Positions 10,536 through 21,424 of a DNA stretch of 52,500 bases are shown one piece after another (the stretch's first letter is position 1; every line of letters begins with the position of its first letter). The notes below the pieces were generated by a model. It was not told the origin of the DNA. It did not search any database and was given only the letters and a program-made list of their open reading frames with translations. The stretch is taken from NCBI GenBank assembly GCA_963575745.1, contig CAUYUJ010001351.1, positions 35,001-87,500 of the forward strand. The letters run 5' to 3'. Source of the stretch: Prorocentrum cordatum. Its lineage: Eukaryota > Sar > Dinophyceae > Prorocentrales > Prorocentraceae. The position numbers and the translations under genes are program-made.

Positions 10536-11590
10536 TCGTCGTCGCCGTCGGCCTCTGTGCCGTCGGGGAGGCTGCGCAGGCCACCCCAGACACGCGGGCC
10601 TTGCACTCGTCCATGGCGGCGGCGCCCGCGGCGTCCGCGGGCCCGTCCTCGGGGAGGCGAGGAGGGGAGCAGACTCCCCTCTTCCTCCCACCCCTCCTTC
10701 TCATCCTCCCCCTCCTTCACTAACTTGGTCATATTGACATCTGCTCCTCCTCCCACTCCTCCCCCTGATTCCCCCCCTCCCCCCCCTCCCCCTCCGAGGC
10801 ACGAGAAAGACGAGGAAGGAGGAGAAGGGGGAGGAGGGGGAGATGGGACACGGATGAGGGGGGAACGAGGAGGAGAGGGGAATGAGGGGGGAATCTGGGG
10901 GAGGAGGGAGAGGAGGGGGAGGGGAGGAGAGAAGGAGGAAGTACACGAGCGCGTACCGGTGGCAACTTGATGTACCTGGGAAGAGGAGGGGGAGGACGGG
11001 GGAGAGGGGAGGAGGGGCTGGGGACAGGAGGGCAGGCAGACCAGACAGACACCCTCGAACGGGCAGAAGCCCGGCCCAGCGCGGAGCCGCGGCGATTGGC
11101 ACCGCGGGGCCCTGGTGGTGCGTTACGTACTCGTCGCCAAAGCCTGCTCCTGCGTCAGAAGCTCGAACCAGCCATGTGGGCCTTCCCGTCTCAAATGTAC
11201 ATCGGGACCCACGGGGATGATTGTCCGCTGCCCCACTCCTGCTCCATCTCAATCGCTGATTTCCATTGGCGCGCTCGTGCGACTGCAGTACCACCCCCGC
11301 AACTGAACTGGCGGCGGGCGGGCGGGTGAACGCCACCCCCAGACAGCCTGAGCCGAGGCATGGCTTTGACCAGATCGGGCGAGGAAGGAGTCAACTGTCG
11401 AATATGGGATTGACTACATAATGGATGCTCCCCGAACTACGAATCTACAAAAAACACGCTGAGTGCTCCGTAGATGCTACGGAGCATTCTGCGTGTTCTC
11501 GTGGTCCCGACGGAGAACACAAGTCTGGGGTAAGTCAGTTCCGTGGTCGATCCCCTGTTCGAGACTGTGGACCTCGGGGAGGCACTTGCA
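10536..11590. other. GA-rich stretch and unassigned sequence
   Basis: 10795-11030 is a purine-rich GGA/GGGA tract. 11455-11500 holds a small palindrome (TGCTCCGTAG, ATG, CTACGGAGCA) whose motif recurs near 13637. No gene recognised. Confidence 0.5.
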
Positions 11591-11735
11591 TTAGGTCGGG
11601 CGTGTCCCCCTACAGGCGGATTTTAGACGAAACATCAAAAGCAGTCAGAACATACGAAAATGCCCAAAAGTACAAACAAAACGTACCCGTATTGATGTTT
11701 GACCATCCTCCTGTAGAGGGACATGCCCGACTTAA
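11591..11735 (+). mobile_element. MITE-like element, copy 2 (145 bp, 8-bp TSD)
   Basis: TTAGGTCGGGCGTGTCCCCC at the left faces GAGGGACATGCCCGACTTAA at the right; the inverted termini extend about 30 bp through CTACAGG.GGAT. A perfect 8-bp direct repeat CACTTGCA (11583-11590 and 11736-11743) brackets it. No open frame; non-autonomous. Confidence 0.9.
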
Positions 11736-12008
11736 CACTTGCAGGAGGAGGGGAGGGGGGAGTCTTTGGTCGACCCAAAAGGGGGTCCAGCTGAAAGGGG
11801 GTGGTTGCAAATGTATTGCGCCGGAGACTTGGATTGAATTGTATTGCGACGAATGCATTGCATGCGAAAATCCAGCAATTCATCGGCGCCCCGGAATGTA
11901 TGGCACGCCCCAAATCTACTGCAGCCCCACAAGTCGATGGCACCAAATCTATTGCTCCACCCCCTTGTCGATGGACCCCTCTTTGGGCCAACTCGAAGGA
12001 GGGGAGGG

Positions 12009-12163
12009 TTAGGTCGGGCATGTCCCCCAGCAGGCCGATTTTGGAGGCAAAATCAAACATCATCAAGCAAACATGGTCGAACAAATACCCAAACAATCGT
12101 CCCCATACCATTTCTTAAGCTACTTGTGAATGTCCCCCCGGTAGAGGGACAGGCCCGACTTAA
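12009..12163 (+). mobile_element. MITE-like element, copy 3 (155 bp, 8-bp TSD)
   Basis: Termini TTAGGTCGGGCATGTCCC and GGGACAGGCCCGACTTAA, with the family core ATCGTCCCC. Flanking octamers GGGGAGGG and GAGGAGGG match at 7 of 8 positions. It lies only 273 bp from copy 2, in the same orientation. Confidence 0.88.
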
Positions 12164-12426
12164 GAGGAGGGGGCAGGCTGCGAGAGGTGCAGATGCCTCA
12201 TGGCTTGCCCGCCACCCTCTCTTTCGGAGGGGGGGGGCTCTCCGGGCGGCGCCCTCGCGGCCACGGTGCCGGGCGCGGCCCGAGGCTCCGCGGGTCCGAG
12301 GGCGCGGCCCAGGAGGAGGCCCAGGAGGGGATTTGAACCCCCCCCCCCTGGCGCCAGTGCAAGCGCTGGCGGCGGCCAGCAGCGCCGGCGCTGGCGCCGG
12401 CGACGGCGGGGACGCAGCGACGATAA

Positions 12427-13072
12427 CCACCACTACCACCACCACCACCACTACCACCACCACCACCGCCTCAACCCACCACCACCACCACCAACCCACC
12501 ACACAACCACCACCACCACCACAGCCACCACCACCACAACCACCACCACCACCACAACGCACCATCACCACCACCTACACAAAAACCTTCCACCACTACC
12601 ACCACCACCACCACCACCACAATCTACCACGCCGCCAACACCACCACCGCCACAACCGCCACCACTACCAGCAGCACAACCCACCACCACCACCACCACC
12701 ACCACCACCACCACTACCACAAACCAGCACACCACCACCACCACCGCCACCACCACCACCACCAGCACCACCTCCACAAACCACCGCCACCACCACAATC
12801 CGCCACAACCACCACCACAACCAGCACAAACCACAACCACACCACCAACAAACTACCACCACCACCACCAACACAATCCACCACCACCACCACCACCACA
12901 AACCACACCCACACCACAAACACACCACCACCACCACCACCACGCACCACCACCACCACCACCACCACCACCACAACAAACCACCACACCACCACCACCA
13001 CAACAAACCACCACCGCCACCACCACCACCGCCACCGCCACCACAACAACCCACCACCACCACCACCAACAC
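12427..13072 (+). repeat. (CCA)n-rich array, about 645 bp
   Basis: Degenerate ACC/CAC/CCA triplets with CAA and CCG interruptions. All six frames are His-, Pro-, Thr-, Gly-, Val- or Trp-rich artefacts. GC-rich sequence with long C or G runs flanks it on both sides (12180-12426 and 13080-13350). Confidence 0.92.
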
Positions 13073-13350
13073 CGACCTCGTCGACCGCTCCCCGCCGCCG
13101 CCGCCCGCTGCCGCAGGCGCTGGCGCCGGCCCAGAAAAGGAATCGTCGTCCCCGCCGCCGCCGCCGCCAGCCGAGGAGAGGGAGAGAGGATAAGTAAGGG
13201 AAGGGGGGGGGGGCTCGAACTCCCCCCCCCACCTTCCGTCTCGGGAGGGTGGGGGTGGGTCGAACCCCACTCCCCCCTCCATCCAGGGGGGGGGGGGGGC
13301 GGTTCCAAACCCCCAGCCCCTCCAAGCGACCACAGAACGCGCTCTTTCTG

Positions 13351-13525
13351 ATGTTCCAACCTGCTTTAGCCTTGATCGCCAGAAAGAAATTCGAGCACAA
13401 AGAAAGTACCGAAACTGGAGGGTGTTCACTTGTCGGGCCTTGGGAGGCGATACTCGTTCGACATTTTTCTATACTTTTCTGGGTGCTCGAAATTATTTCT
13501 GGGATGTGGTCCTTAAGTACGATCG
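13351..13525 (+). repeat. Dispersed repeat 'G', copy 1
   Basis: About 175 bp aligning with the reverse complement of 24487-24660. Shared blocks include TTGATC.CCAGAAAGAA, TCGGGCC.TGGGAGGCGATA and GCTCGAAATTAT.TCTG, ending GGTCCTTA.GTAC. Confidence 0.75.
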
Positions 13526-13723
13526 GAGCAACATAATCCCAGGACCCAGAACTCGAGAATAGGAGGCCGACCACATAATTGTTTGCGCCCCCCAAAAATG
13601 GGCTCTCCGCCAGCTCGTAGCGACAAACAATGCGCAATTTGCTCCGTAAATCCGTGGAGCATCCCACGCACGTTCCGTAGACCCCATTTGGGGGATCATC
13701 CATTCTTTCGTCGATCCCCTACT

Positions 13724-13890
13724 CGGCGGTGGACAAACCTCCCTGTAGTAAACGTCCTTTTAGGGAAAATGGTTTAGGACCCAAACCGACGGACCTGGAC
13801 CCGCAAAAATGACGTCCGCGACGCCCTCCCGCGAACCGAAAACGGTCAATTCGCTAATCGACGTGTCAGGGTAGGAGGTCTATCAACCTC
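13724..13890 (+). repeat. Dispersed repeat 'H', copy 1
   Basis: About 167 bp shared with 30573-30739: CGGCGGTGGAC.AACCTCCC at the start, CCGACGGACCTG.ACCCGC and CGCGAACCGAAAACGG in the middle, GACGTGTCAGGGTAGGAGGT at the end. No coding potential. Confidence 0.75.
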
Positions 13891-14714
13891 CGACCTACTC
13901 GAAGAGAGCTCCAGAGGGATAGGCCCGGGGTCGACGCTGATCCCCAGCATCTGGAGCCCCAGGCGCAGCGGAGAAGCGCGGCGGGCGTCTGGCCCCGTGG
14001 CCTGGGCGCCCTATGGGCGCCCACGGCGCGGCCCACGCCCTGCCACAGCAAATAAGCCATGCGGCGGCCGGAGGCCCGGCAGTGCCGGTGCGAGGCGGGG
14101 AGTGCCGTCCCCCCTCCGCCGCCCGGGAGCCGACGTCCTGGTGGTGCCCCAGCGGGCGGTGGGCCTGCGTTGGCCCCCGGGGCCCGGGCATGTCCATGCC
14201 CGCCGCCCGTCGAGGTCTGCGACCTCCTCCTGCACGGTGGCACGAGTCCCTGCAACGGCGCCCCCGTTTAGGTGGCTCTTCGCCAGCGCAGCTACTCTGC
14301 CTAGCCGCCGACGAAAAAAAAGCCGAGGTCTCCGAAGATCGGCCCTCGAGGCGGTGGTCATGCAGGACTCCCCGCCTGTAGGAGCCAGGGAGGGGGAAGA
14401 CGAGCGGGGGAGGCGGGGATTATGGGGGGGCGGGGGAGGATAGGAGATAGGACAGGGGGGAGGGGGGCAGGGCAGGCTGGCCCGCGCCGGCAGCACGGCT
14501 GCATTCCCACCCGCCCCACGCCCGCCCCACACTGGCCAGACTGGAACGTATCCACATCCCTGAGGCGGGCAGGCCCAATGGCAATCTTGGGGATGTGCCC
14601 TCAGAAGCTGAGGGAAGCATTGAGATCGACATCGAGGGTAAGGTGATGCCCAACATAGGAGTAGAATTACCCCAGTGCGACCCTACCTAGAAGTTGGAGC
14701 CCCTAGGAAAGCAG
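13891..14714. other. GC-rich sequence, no gene recognised
   Basis: Several overlapping frames are open on both strands (about 13866-14530), as expected for GC-rich sequence. None shows a domain or a consistent codon pattern. Confidence 0.5.
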
Positions 14715-15190
14715 CATTAGTTGCTATGCTATGCTATGCTATGCCATGCAATGCTGCGCTATGCTATGTTATGCTATGCTACGATATGATATGCTGCGCT
14801 ATGCTACGCTATGATATGATATGATCTAATATGGTATGATTTGGTATGATATGCCATGATGTGCTGTGCTATGCTAAGCTATGATATGCTATGGTATGCT
14901 GCGCTATGATATGATATGATATGATTGGCTGTATTGTGCTATGCTATGGTATGCTAATGCAGCGCTGCGCTATGCTAAGCTAAGCTAAGCTAACCTTCTA
15001 GGCAGAGCCTAGGTAGGGGAATTACACCCATGCTACGCTATGATATGCTATGATGTGCTCTGCTATGCTAAAGCTCAGCGAAGCTAAGATGAAGGCAAGC
15101 TAAGCTAAGATAAACCTGAGCTAAGATGAAGCTAAGCTAAGCTAAGATGAAATAAGCTAAGCTAAGATGATATAAGCGACGCTAAGCTAA
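14715..15190 (+). repeat. Degenerate pentamer arrays (ATGCT)n then (AAGCT)n
   Basis: TATGC words with single-base variants run to about 14990 and give way to TAAGC words to 15190. A motif CTTCTAGGCAGAGCCTAGGT lies between them (about 14995) and recurs near 15289; an inverted relative (CTACCTAGAAG) stands before the array near 14682. Confidence 0.8.
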
Positions 15191-15515
15191 GGGGACGTAA
15201 CTGGGGGAACCGTGGGGCGGATACTGGGGGAACCGCCCGGGGCGCTTTCCACTGCCCGGCCCCTTTAAGCCCAGAGAGTAAGAACCCTTCTAGACAGAGC
15301 CTAGGTAGGGAAATATGTTTCAAACTGGTAGCACTCCGACGTCTTCACCGAGTCGGATATGAGATCACATCGTGACCCACGGATGAAATTCGCAGTTCCC
15401 GAGCCCGTCGCTCAGCATCACGGCATGAGCGAGGCGAGCCCAAAAGCGGCACGAGGAGACGCAGGCGGAGGGGTCATCCCCTCCTTCGTTGCTCCTCCGC
15501 CTCCCCGTCCTCGGC

Positions 15516-16035
15516 ATCGACGCTCCTCCTCCTCCTCCTCCGCCTCCTCCTCCTCCTCCTCCTCCTCTTCCTGCTCCTCCTCAGTATCGCCACTCCTTGC
15601 CTCCCCCCCTCCTCGACATCGTCGCTCCTCATCCTCATCCTCCTCCTGCTCCTCCTTCTTTCCTCTCCCTCTCTCCTCCTCCCCTCCTCCCTCCTCCTCC
15701 TCCTCCTCCTCCTCCTCCTCCTCCTCCTCCTCCCCCCTCCACCTCCTCTTCCTCCTCTCAGTATCGCCACGCCTTGCTGGCCCCCCCCTCCTCGACATCC
15801 TCCTCCTGCTCCTCCTCCTCCTCTCCTCTCCTCCTCCTCTCCTCCTCCTCCTCTCCTCTCCTCAGTATCGCCCCGCCTTGGCTGCCCCCCCTCCTCGACA
15901 TCGTCGCTCCTCCTCCTGCTCCTCGTCCTCCTCCTGCTCCTCCTCCTCCTCCTCCTCCTCCTCCTCCTCCTCCTCCTCATCCTCCTCCTGCTCCTCCTCC
16001 TCCTCCTCCTCGCCATCCTCCTCCTCCTCCTTGCT
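15516..16035 (+). repeat. (TCC)n compound array with CAGTATCGCC spacers
   Basis: TCC triplets interrupted at least three times by a similar spacer (CAGTATCGCC....CTTG..GCCCCCC then CTCGACATC.TC), so the array is a higher-order tandem repeat of (TCC)n plus spacer. Ser-rich frames are artefacts. Confidence 0.85.
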
Positions 16036-17690
16036 TCCCTCCGGCGGACGCTCGGAGCGCGTCCTCTGGCGGGGCCTCCAGCTGTCTCCGGCTCAGCAGC
16101 ACGGGGAACTGGAAGGAGGAGGGGGGGCTCGGAAGAGGAGGGCGAGAGGGCGGGTGCCCCGGAGAGAGAGAGAGAGAGAAAGAGCGAGCGGAGCCCCGGG
16201 GGCCCGCGCGCTGAGGGAGGCGAGGAGCAGGAAGGGGAGTGGGACCGAGGATCGATGCTTTGCACCGTTCCTGGGTCTTCTCGGGCCTGCTGCGCAGCGT
16301 CCTCGCTGCCAAGGCTCTGTCAGCTTCGACGAAATTCTGGTCAGAACGCACTCTCGAGGACAGGCCTGGGGGGAGGAGGGGGGCGGGGGCAAGCGGAAAA
16401 GGGACGAGGAGAGAGGGGAGCAGTGGGTGATATCGTTGAAACTGCGGCCTCGCCTTCCTTGAGCTCATGCGTATCAGAGGTGGCACCGTTCATTATAAGC
16501 AGATTCTGAAACCTGGCTGTGCGTGAACTAGACCTGGCTGGGCATGATGGTAAAGACGGCCACAAAATCTTCGAAAAACAAAGAACAGCAATGCCAGGCT
16601 GTAGTCCGACGCCAACATCAGTCATGACACGCCTGTCCAAAGATATGCAGGGATGTGTTTGCAACAGATTTTGATCATTGCACCTTGCAGAGTCGAGGCT
16701 CGCTGAACGCACGCATGCCGATGCACACACTCTACTCCACCGATTCATTTATAAACACAAATATCAATCTCAAGAGTTTGAAGACTTTGTAAATGGTCCG
16801 GCCGAGTTGAACCCTTGAACGGACAAATGCTGCAAAACACCTGATTCTAGTGGAATTCACGTCGAAATCATCACTCCCATCACTGTCGCGCTGCTTCATC
16901 ATCCGGAAAACGTTCCCGCAACTCTCGGAGTGTTGCCCAGCATGTGCCCCGAAATCAACGAACGTACTATTGTGAAAGATACTCTGGCACCGCTGTGGAT
17001 CCAAAGACTAACAACGGTTTCATCCATCGAGGGGGAAACCGGCGAGCGGACAGGAACAGACCAGGCGGCAGTGAGTCCCAGCTGGCCCATCCCACCCTCA
17101 CAGCTGGAACCGGGGGCCTCGACCGGAGGCTCCTGGGCCATCGGCGGCGGGTGGTAGATCGGCCTGCGCGCTCCCAGACGGGGGGGGTGAAAAAGTTGTG
17201 CAACGACGGAGGAGGGGGAGGAAGAAGAGACAGGCTGGCTCCGCACAGGGAAAGAGAACACGTGTTTTTGTTTCTGCCGCCCCGTGACGCATCCGGAGAC
17301 TGACGACGGTTCCGATAAACCCTACTGTGGAGGGCAAAGGCCGCCGAGGGCAAAGGCCGCCCAGACAAAAGGCGGAGAAAAGCGCGCCCTGGCATCACAT
17401 TGTCACACAATCGCGCGAATCCGCTGCGCGGAGACCCCAGGCCAGTTTCCATGCACACGCTGTCCGAAGTTTGGGCCACATGCTGCAGCGAACACGCTCG
17501 GCTTCTTGAAAAGAACCGGCACGAGCAAAGACAGCACCTCCTGAGGCGGATGACGTGTTTAGACTGACGTACTCCTGATTCGGAGACTGGAACGAGGGAG
17601 AATGCCCAAACAGAACCGGGCCATGGACCTCCTGGGCTTCCAACAGGACACTGCTTTTCCCAAACTGCGCTTGCACTATAAGAATGCTTG
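16036..17690. other. Lower-GC unassigned stretch
   Basis: 16440-17000 is the least GC-rich, least repetitive part of the window. Only short frames occur and none has recognisable domains; I see nothing functional. Confidence 0.4.
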
Positions 17691-17699
17691 CTTATCTCT

Positions 17700-18560
17700 C
17701 TGCCGGGATCCCGCCTGGTCGGCGCCCGGCGGCGCTTCGTGGGTGGCGACTCGTGCGGGTGGGCCTGGCGAGGGGCTCGGCCCGGTGGGCGTTTCGCGCG
17801 GCTGCTCGCCAGAGTGGCCCGAGGCGAGCGCGACACGCGGTGCGCGGCTTTCGGGGGGCGAGCCCTCCAAGGACCCCCCCCCCCCGGAGGCCCAAACGGG
17901 CCCCCGACCCCAGGGCAGATCCGTGTCTCTTGCCTCTTCGCTCCTCCGCTTCCGAGGCGCTCTTGCGGCGCGGAAGGGGGCCGCGCCCCGAGCGCACGGG
18001 CCGCCCCCGCCGCCTGGCGCGCAGCAGGCGGGGGGGCCCGCCGGCGAGAGCCCGCAGGCGGCGAGCCCCCCCCTCGGGCGGCGGGGGGCCCTCGGGCGGC
18101 GAGCGGGGGGGGGGCGGCGGCCCCCCCCCCCCCAGGGCGGCGGGGGGGGAGCCTCGGGCGGCGAGCGGAGGGGGGGGGCGGCGAGCCCCCCCCCCATGGG
18201 CGGCGAGCCCCCCCCCCCTCGGGGGCGGCGGGGGGCCCTCGGGCGCGGGTGCCCCGTGCCCAGGGGGGTGGAGGCGCTCGGCGGGCGCCCCCCGCGGGCG
18301 CCCTGCCTGGCGCGGTCCCCCGGGCGGGAGCTCGGGGGCTCGGGCGGCCTGCTCCGACGAGGAGCCCTCCCTCGGCCTGCGCCACGAGGCTTGGCACCAC
18401 CATGGAGGTCCCCCGGGCGCGCCTGGCGCGGTCCCCCGGGCAATGGTTCGGGGCTCGGGCGGCCTGCCCCGAGGGGCTCTCCCTCGGCCTGCGCCGCGAG
18501 GCTTGGCACCACCATGGAGGTTCCGCAGGCGCCGCGGCCCCTCCCGCCGCCGCGCCAGGG
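17700..18560. repeat. Extreme G+C block with homopolymer runs and a 116-bp tandem duplication
   Basis: C and G runs up to 10 bp repeat around GGCGGCGAGCC words (18040-18250). Two 116-bp units follow (18306-18421 and 18422-18537), each with CCTGGCGCGGTCCCCCGGGC and GGCTTGGCACCACCATGGAG. Long frames are open in most phases, a composition effect. G-quadruplex formation is likely. Confidence 0.7.
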
Positions 18561-18589
18561 TGGGCCCCCGTGGCGCTCCGCCTCCGGTT

Positions 18590-18790
18590 TGGCCCCACGA
18601 GGACCTCCAAGAGGGCCTTAAGGTCCCCGTGAAGCCCGCCCAAGATGGACCAAGCGGGCCAATACTGGCTCGAGATGGTTCCAGGGGGGCCGAATATGCC
18701 CCCAAGACCGCCCGAGATGGCCCAAAGACGGCCCGAGAAGCACCCACAGCGCCCCCAAGATGGTTCCGAGAGAACATCCATGCAGGACAG
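18590..18790 (-). repeat. CCAAGATGG-type minisatellite 'D', copy 2
   Basis: Repeated CCCAAGATGG, GGCCCGAGA and CCAAGACGGCCC words as in 8420-8960 and 33690-34410, without the conserved tail. Confidence 0.65.
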
Positions 18791-18896
18791 CCTCGAGAGG
18801 GAAGAACAACTTATCCTGGGGAAAGACCCAACCATATGCAGTTGTGTATACGGCCGTTGTGAATTTCGCTTGGGGTGAATGTCCTTATGGGGCTAT

Positions 18897-19440
18897 GGCG
18901 CGCGTGAGGGACATGCTGACACGGGGCGGGGCCACCATGCGGGCGCTGCCACTGGGGCCGTAGGTGGAGCTCTCCACGGGGCCACGAAACGTGTGAGTGG
19001 TGTGATGAGATGGGGCAGGGCCGCCACGTGGACGGTGCCTCTCTGGGGCCTTCAGTCGATCTCCCTTCAGAGCCACGAAACGTGTGAGGGGTGTGCCGAA
19101 ACTGCTGTGACGCCCACGCGTGGACGGTGCCACTGGGGCACCAGGTGGAGCTTCTTGCACAAAGGTTACGAAACGTGTGAGAGGTGGGCCGAAACGGATG
19201 TGACGCTCACATGTGGACGGTGCCTCTGGGGCCTCAGGTAGAGCTCCCTATGGGGCCACGAAACATGCGAGGGGGGGGCCGAAAAGAGCGTGACGCCCCC
19301 AACACGTGGACGGTGCCTCCGGGGCCTTCGGTGGAGCCCCCTCTGGGGCCACGAGACGTGTGAGGAGTTTGCCGAAAGGGGCGTGCCGATCGGACCGAGG
19401 GCAGAGGCAGGCATGGAGGGGAGGGAAGAGGGAGAAGGAT
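18897..19440 (+). repeat. ~91-bp tandem repeat, about six units
   Basis: GAAACGTGTGAGGGGTG-type starts recur at about 18897, 18986, 19077, 19170, 19260 and 19353 (spacing 89-93). Each unit also has CACGTGGACGGTGCCTCTGG and GGTGGAGCTC. Unit length varies, so no frame is kept throughout and I do not regard the array as coding. Confidence 0.85.
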
Positions 19441-19554
19441 GGGAGGAGGGAGGGATGAGAAAAGACGCGGGGCGATGCGTATTCAAAGCGAGGACCCGAC
19501 ACACCACAGGATGGTTGGGAAGTTGTCAGCAGACTTCCGCGCCTCCAGGATCGC

Positions 19555-19852
19555 CCCAGAAGGGTTTCAGAACGGCCTATGAAAGCTCTGCGGCATACCG
19601 CAAGCGCCCCAAGAGGGCACCAAGACGGCACAGGGCAAGTCCCTAAGAGCGCCCCAAGATGGCCCGAGGGAGGGCTCCGGAAGGCCCCAAGAGAAAGCCC
19701 TTGGGTCAGAACAGATGCTCAAAACAGACTCAAGGCGGCACCAGAGGGCCCCTGCCTAGTGGTCCCAAAAATATTTCCCCCAACGGCTGGGGGGGCATGC
19801 GCCCCTAGCGCGGCCGCCAGTTCGTTCGACAGTTCACGACACGGGCGCTTTC
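19555..19852 (+). repeat. Minisatellite 'D', copy 3, with conserved tail
   Basis: CCAAGA.GGC words to about 19760, then a tail (19772-19852) with ACGGCTGGGGG and CACGACACGGGCGCTT that matches 34415-34494. Confidence 0.7.
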
Positions 19853-19860
19853 AAAAGGCA

Positions 19861-20930
19861 ACAAGCGGCCCCTGTTCACCGTAGGCGTCTTCGATCGACG
19901 GAGCCGGAGCCACGATGTGTTTGTTGATTCGCACGCGTGGGGAATTGTGGCGTTCAGCAAGGAGTTGTGTTGGAGACGAGGCTGGCGGAGTCATGAAGCG
20001 GAGTCAGGAGTAGGCGAGAAAGGGGGAGAAGGAGAGAGATGGATGCCACGGTGACGCGGGTGAGGGTGATACATCGGAGGTGGAGGAAGAGAGGAAGGCT
20101 GGAGAGACGGACGCGCGAAGGGAACGGGAAATCCAGAAATGCCAGCAAGAGGACGGGCACCATCCATCAGGAAAACAAGGGGGCACGAAGAGAACCGAAC
20201 GCGCGCGAACCGGTCGATCGCCACGAAACCACCAAAAAAACAGCACGGCGGGTCCATACCATGACGGCGAGGCTTCTGCTACCGGGGGAAAACCAACAGG
20301 TACCGATACCGCTACGTCAGGCTCGTGTCGTGCCTACTTCGGCGTTGGTTTCTGACACCGCAGGGATCGTTCAACATTGAACGGTCAACCACTTCCGAAA
20401 CATCCAAATCGTTCCACATCGAACGATTCTGGGTCGCCCGCAGCGTTCAACATTGAACGCCGCCGGCGGGGTCGCCGCCAGTCAACACGACACGAACCTA
20501 CCGTACTCCCCAGACCTTTTCTGGGGAGCGTTCTGACTAAGATTTCGAGGCGAATCCAGCCCTGGCGACAAGGGTCTCCCAGGAAGCCCAACGAGCGGAA
20601 AACGGGCAATGGGTAGCGGTACGGGTACATGTTCCTCCTCTGAGCCTCTGTTACAGCGCTGACCGTCAAGTCTTCAGCGATTTCCGCTGTCAGCTGTCGT
20701 GAGTCCCAACCTTTTCTGCCTTTGATGCCCGTGCCACCACTGCCGCCGCGCCGAGAGCTGGTGGCCCTGTCAGCAGAGGCCCCTCTGGCGGCACCCCAGG
20801 CACAGACCCTTTCCGTCGTCACTTCTCACGGCGCGGGCCCGAGAGCTCTCGACCACAGCCACTGGTCTGCAGGACTGGGCTGTCGCCGAGGGTCGTTCTG
20901 CGTTGACCCCGAAACCAGGGACGCCTGAAT
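19861..20930. other. Unassigned stretch
   Basis: 20370-20455 has three CGTTCAACATTGAACG-like palindromic words (near 20369, 20413 and 20446). No coding region supported. Confidence 0.4.
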
Positions 20931-21032
20931 CGCTCCTCCTCCTCCTCCTCCTCCTCCTCCTCCTCCTCCTCCTCCTCCTCCTCCTCCTCCTCCTCCTCCT
21001 CCTCCTCCTCCTCCTCCTCCTCCTCCTCCTCC
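20931..21032 (+). repeat. (TCC)n array, about 100 bp, nearly pure
   Basis: Uninterrupted TCC triplets; reading frames are poly-Leu or, on the minus strand, poly-Gly, poly-Arg or poly-Glu. Confidence 0.97.
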
Positions 21033-21173
21033 GCCCCCAATCCGAAACAACCAAGACAAAATTGCGGCCGCTCCGTCTGGAAGCCAAGCTTTGGCCGCCG
21101 TCGAGAATTTGCCATCGCTCGGACGTCCGGTCCCCGAACACATTGTCTGCTTCGTGCGCCTATCTTTGGGGGG

Positions 21174-21355
21174 CAAAGATACGGGGGGACTGGCATAAAG
21201 GGGGATGCATCGACCTGGGATCGGCGATACATCGCCGATAGATCGGCGGTAGGCCCCCGATAGTGGATCCGCGCCTTCCTGTGCAGGTTAAGGCTATCGG
21301 GCCCCTATCGGCGATCATTGGGCGATTTGGGTCGGTGCATCCCCCCGTATCCTTG
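21174..21355. repeat. Foldback element, 182 bp
   Basis: The left arm GATACGGGGGG...GATGCATCGACC...ATCGCCGATAG is the inverse of the right arm CTATCGGCGATCATTGGGCG...GTCGGTGCATCCCCCCGTATC. Arms are about 45-65 bp; the left one has an extra ~15 bases. No clear target duplication. Confidence 0.7.
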
Positions 21356-21424
21356 TTCCTGAATATTATATACCCCCACCTACCTCGCATCCCGGTCGAT
21401 AGCGACCCAATCCGGGACCTCCCA

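Noticed and set aside
9743-10723. Plus-strand 326-codon frame with a CAG|GTAAGA donor-like site at 10204
   Set aside because: The opposite strand is equally open, the second half is a GTGGCC repeat, and no domain is visible. One donor-like motif is not enough.
12290-12370. Minus-strand GGTTCAAATCC resembling a tRNA B box
   Set aside because: The sequence upstream does not fold into a cloverleaf and no matching acceptor or anticodon stem could be found.
15359-16462. 367-codon Ser-rich frame and similar poly-Ser, poly-Leu, poly-Asp, poly-Met, poly-His or poly-Gly frames elsewhere
   Set aside because: They are translations of trinucleotide arrays open in several frames on both strands.
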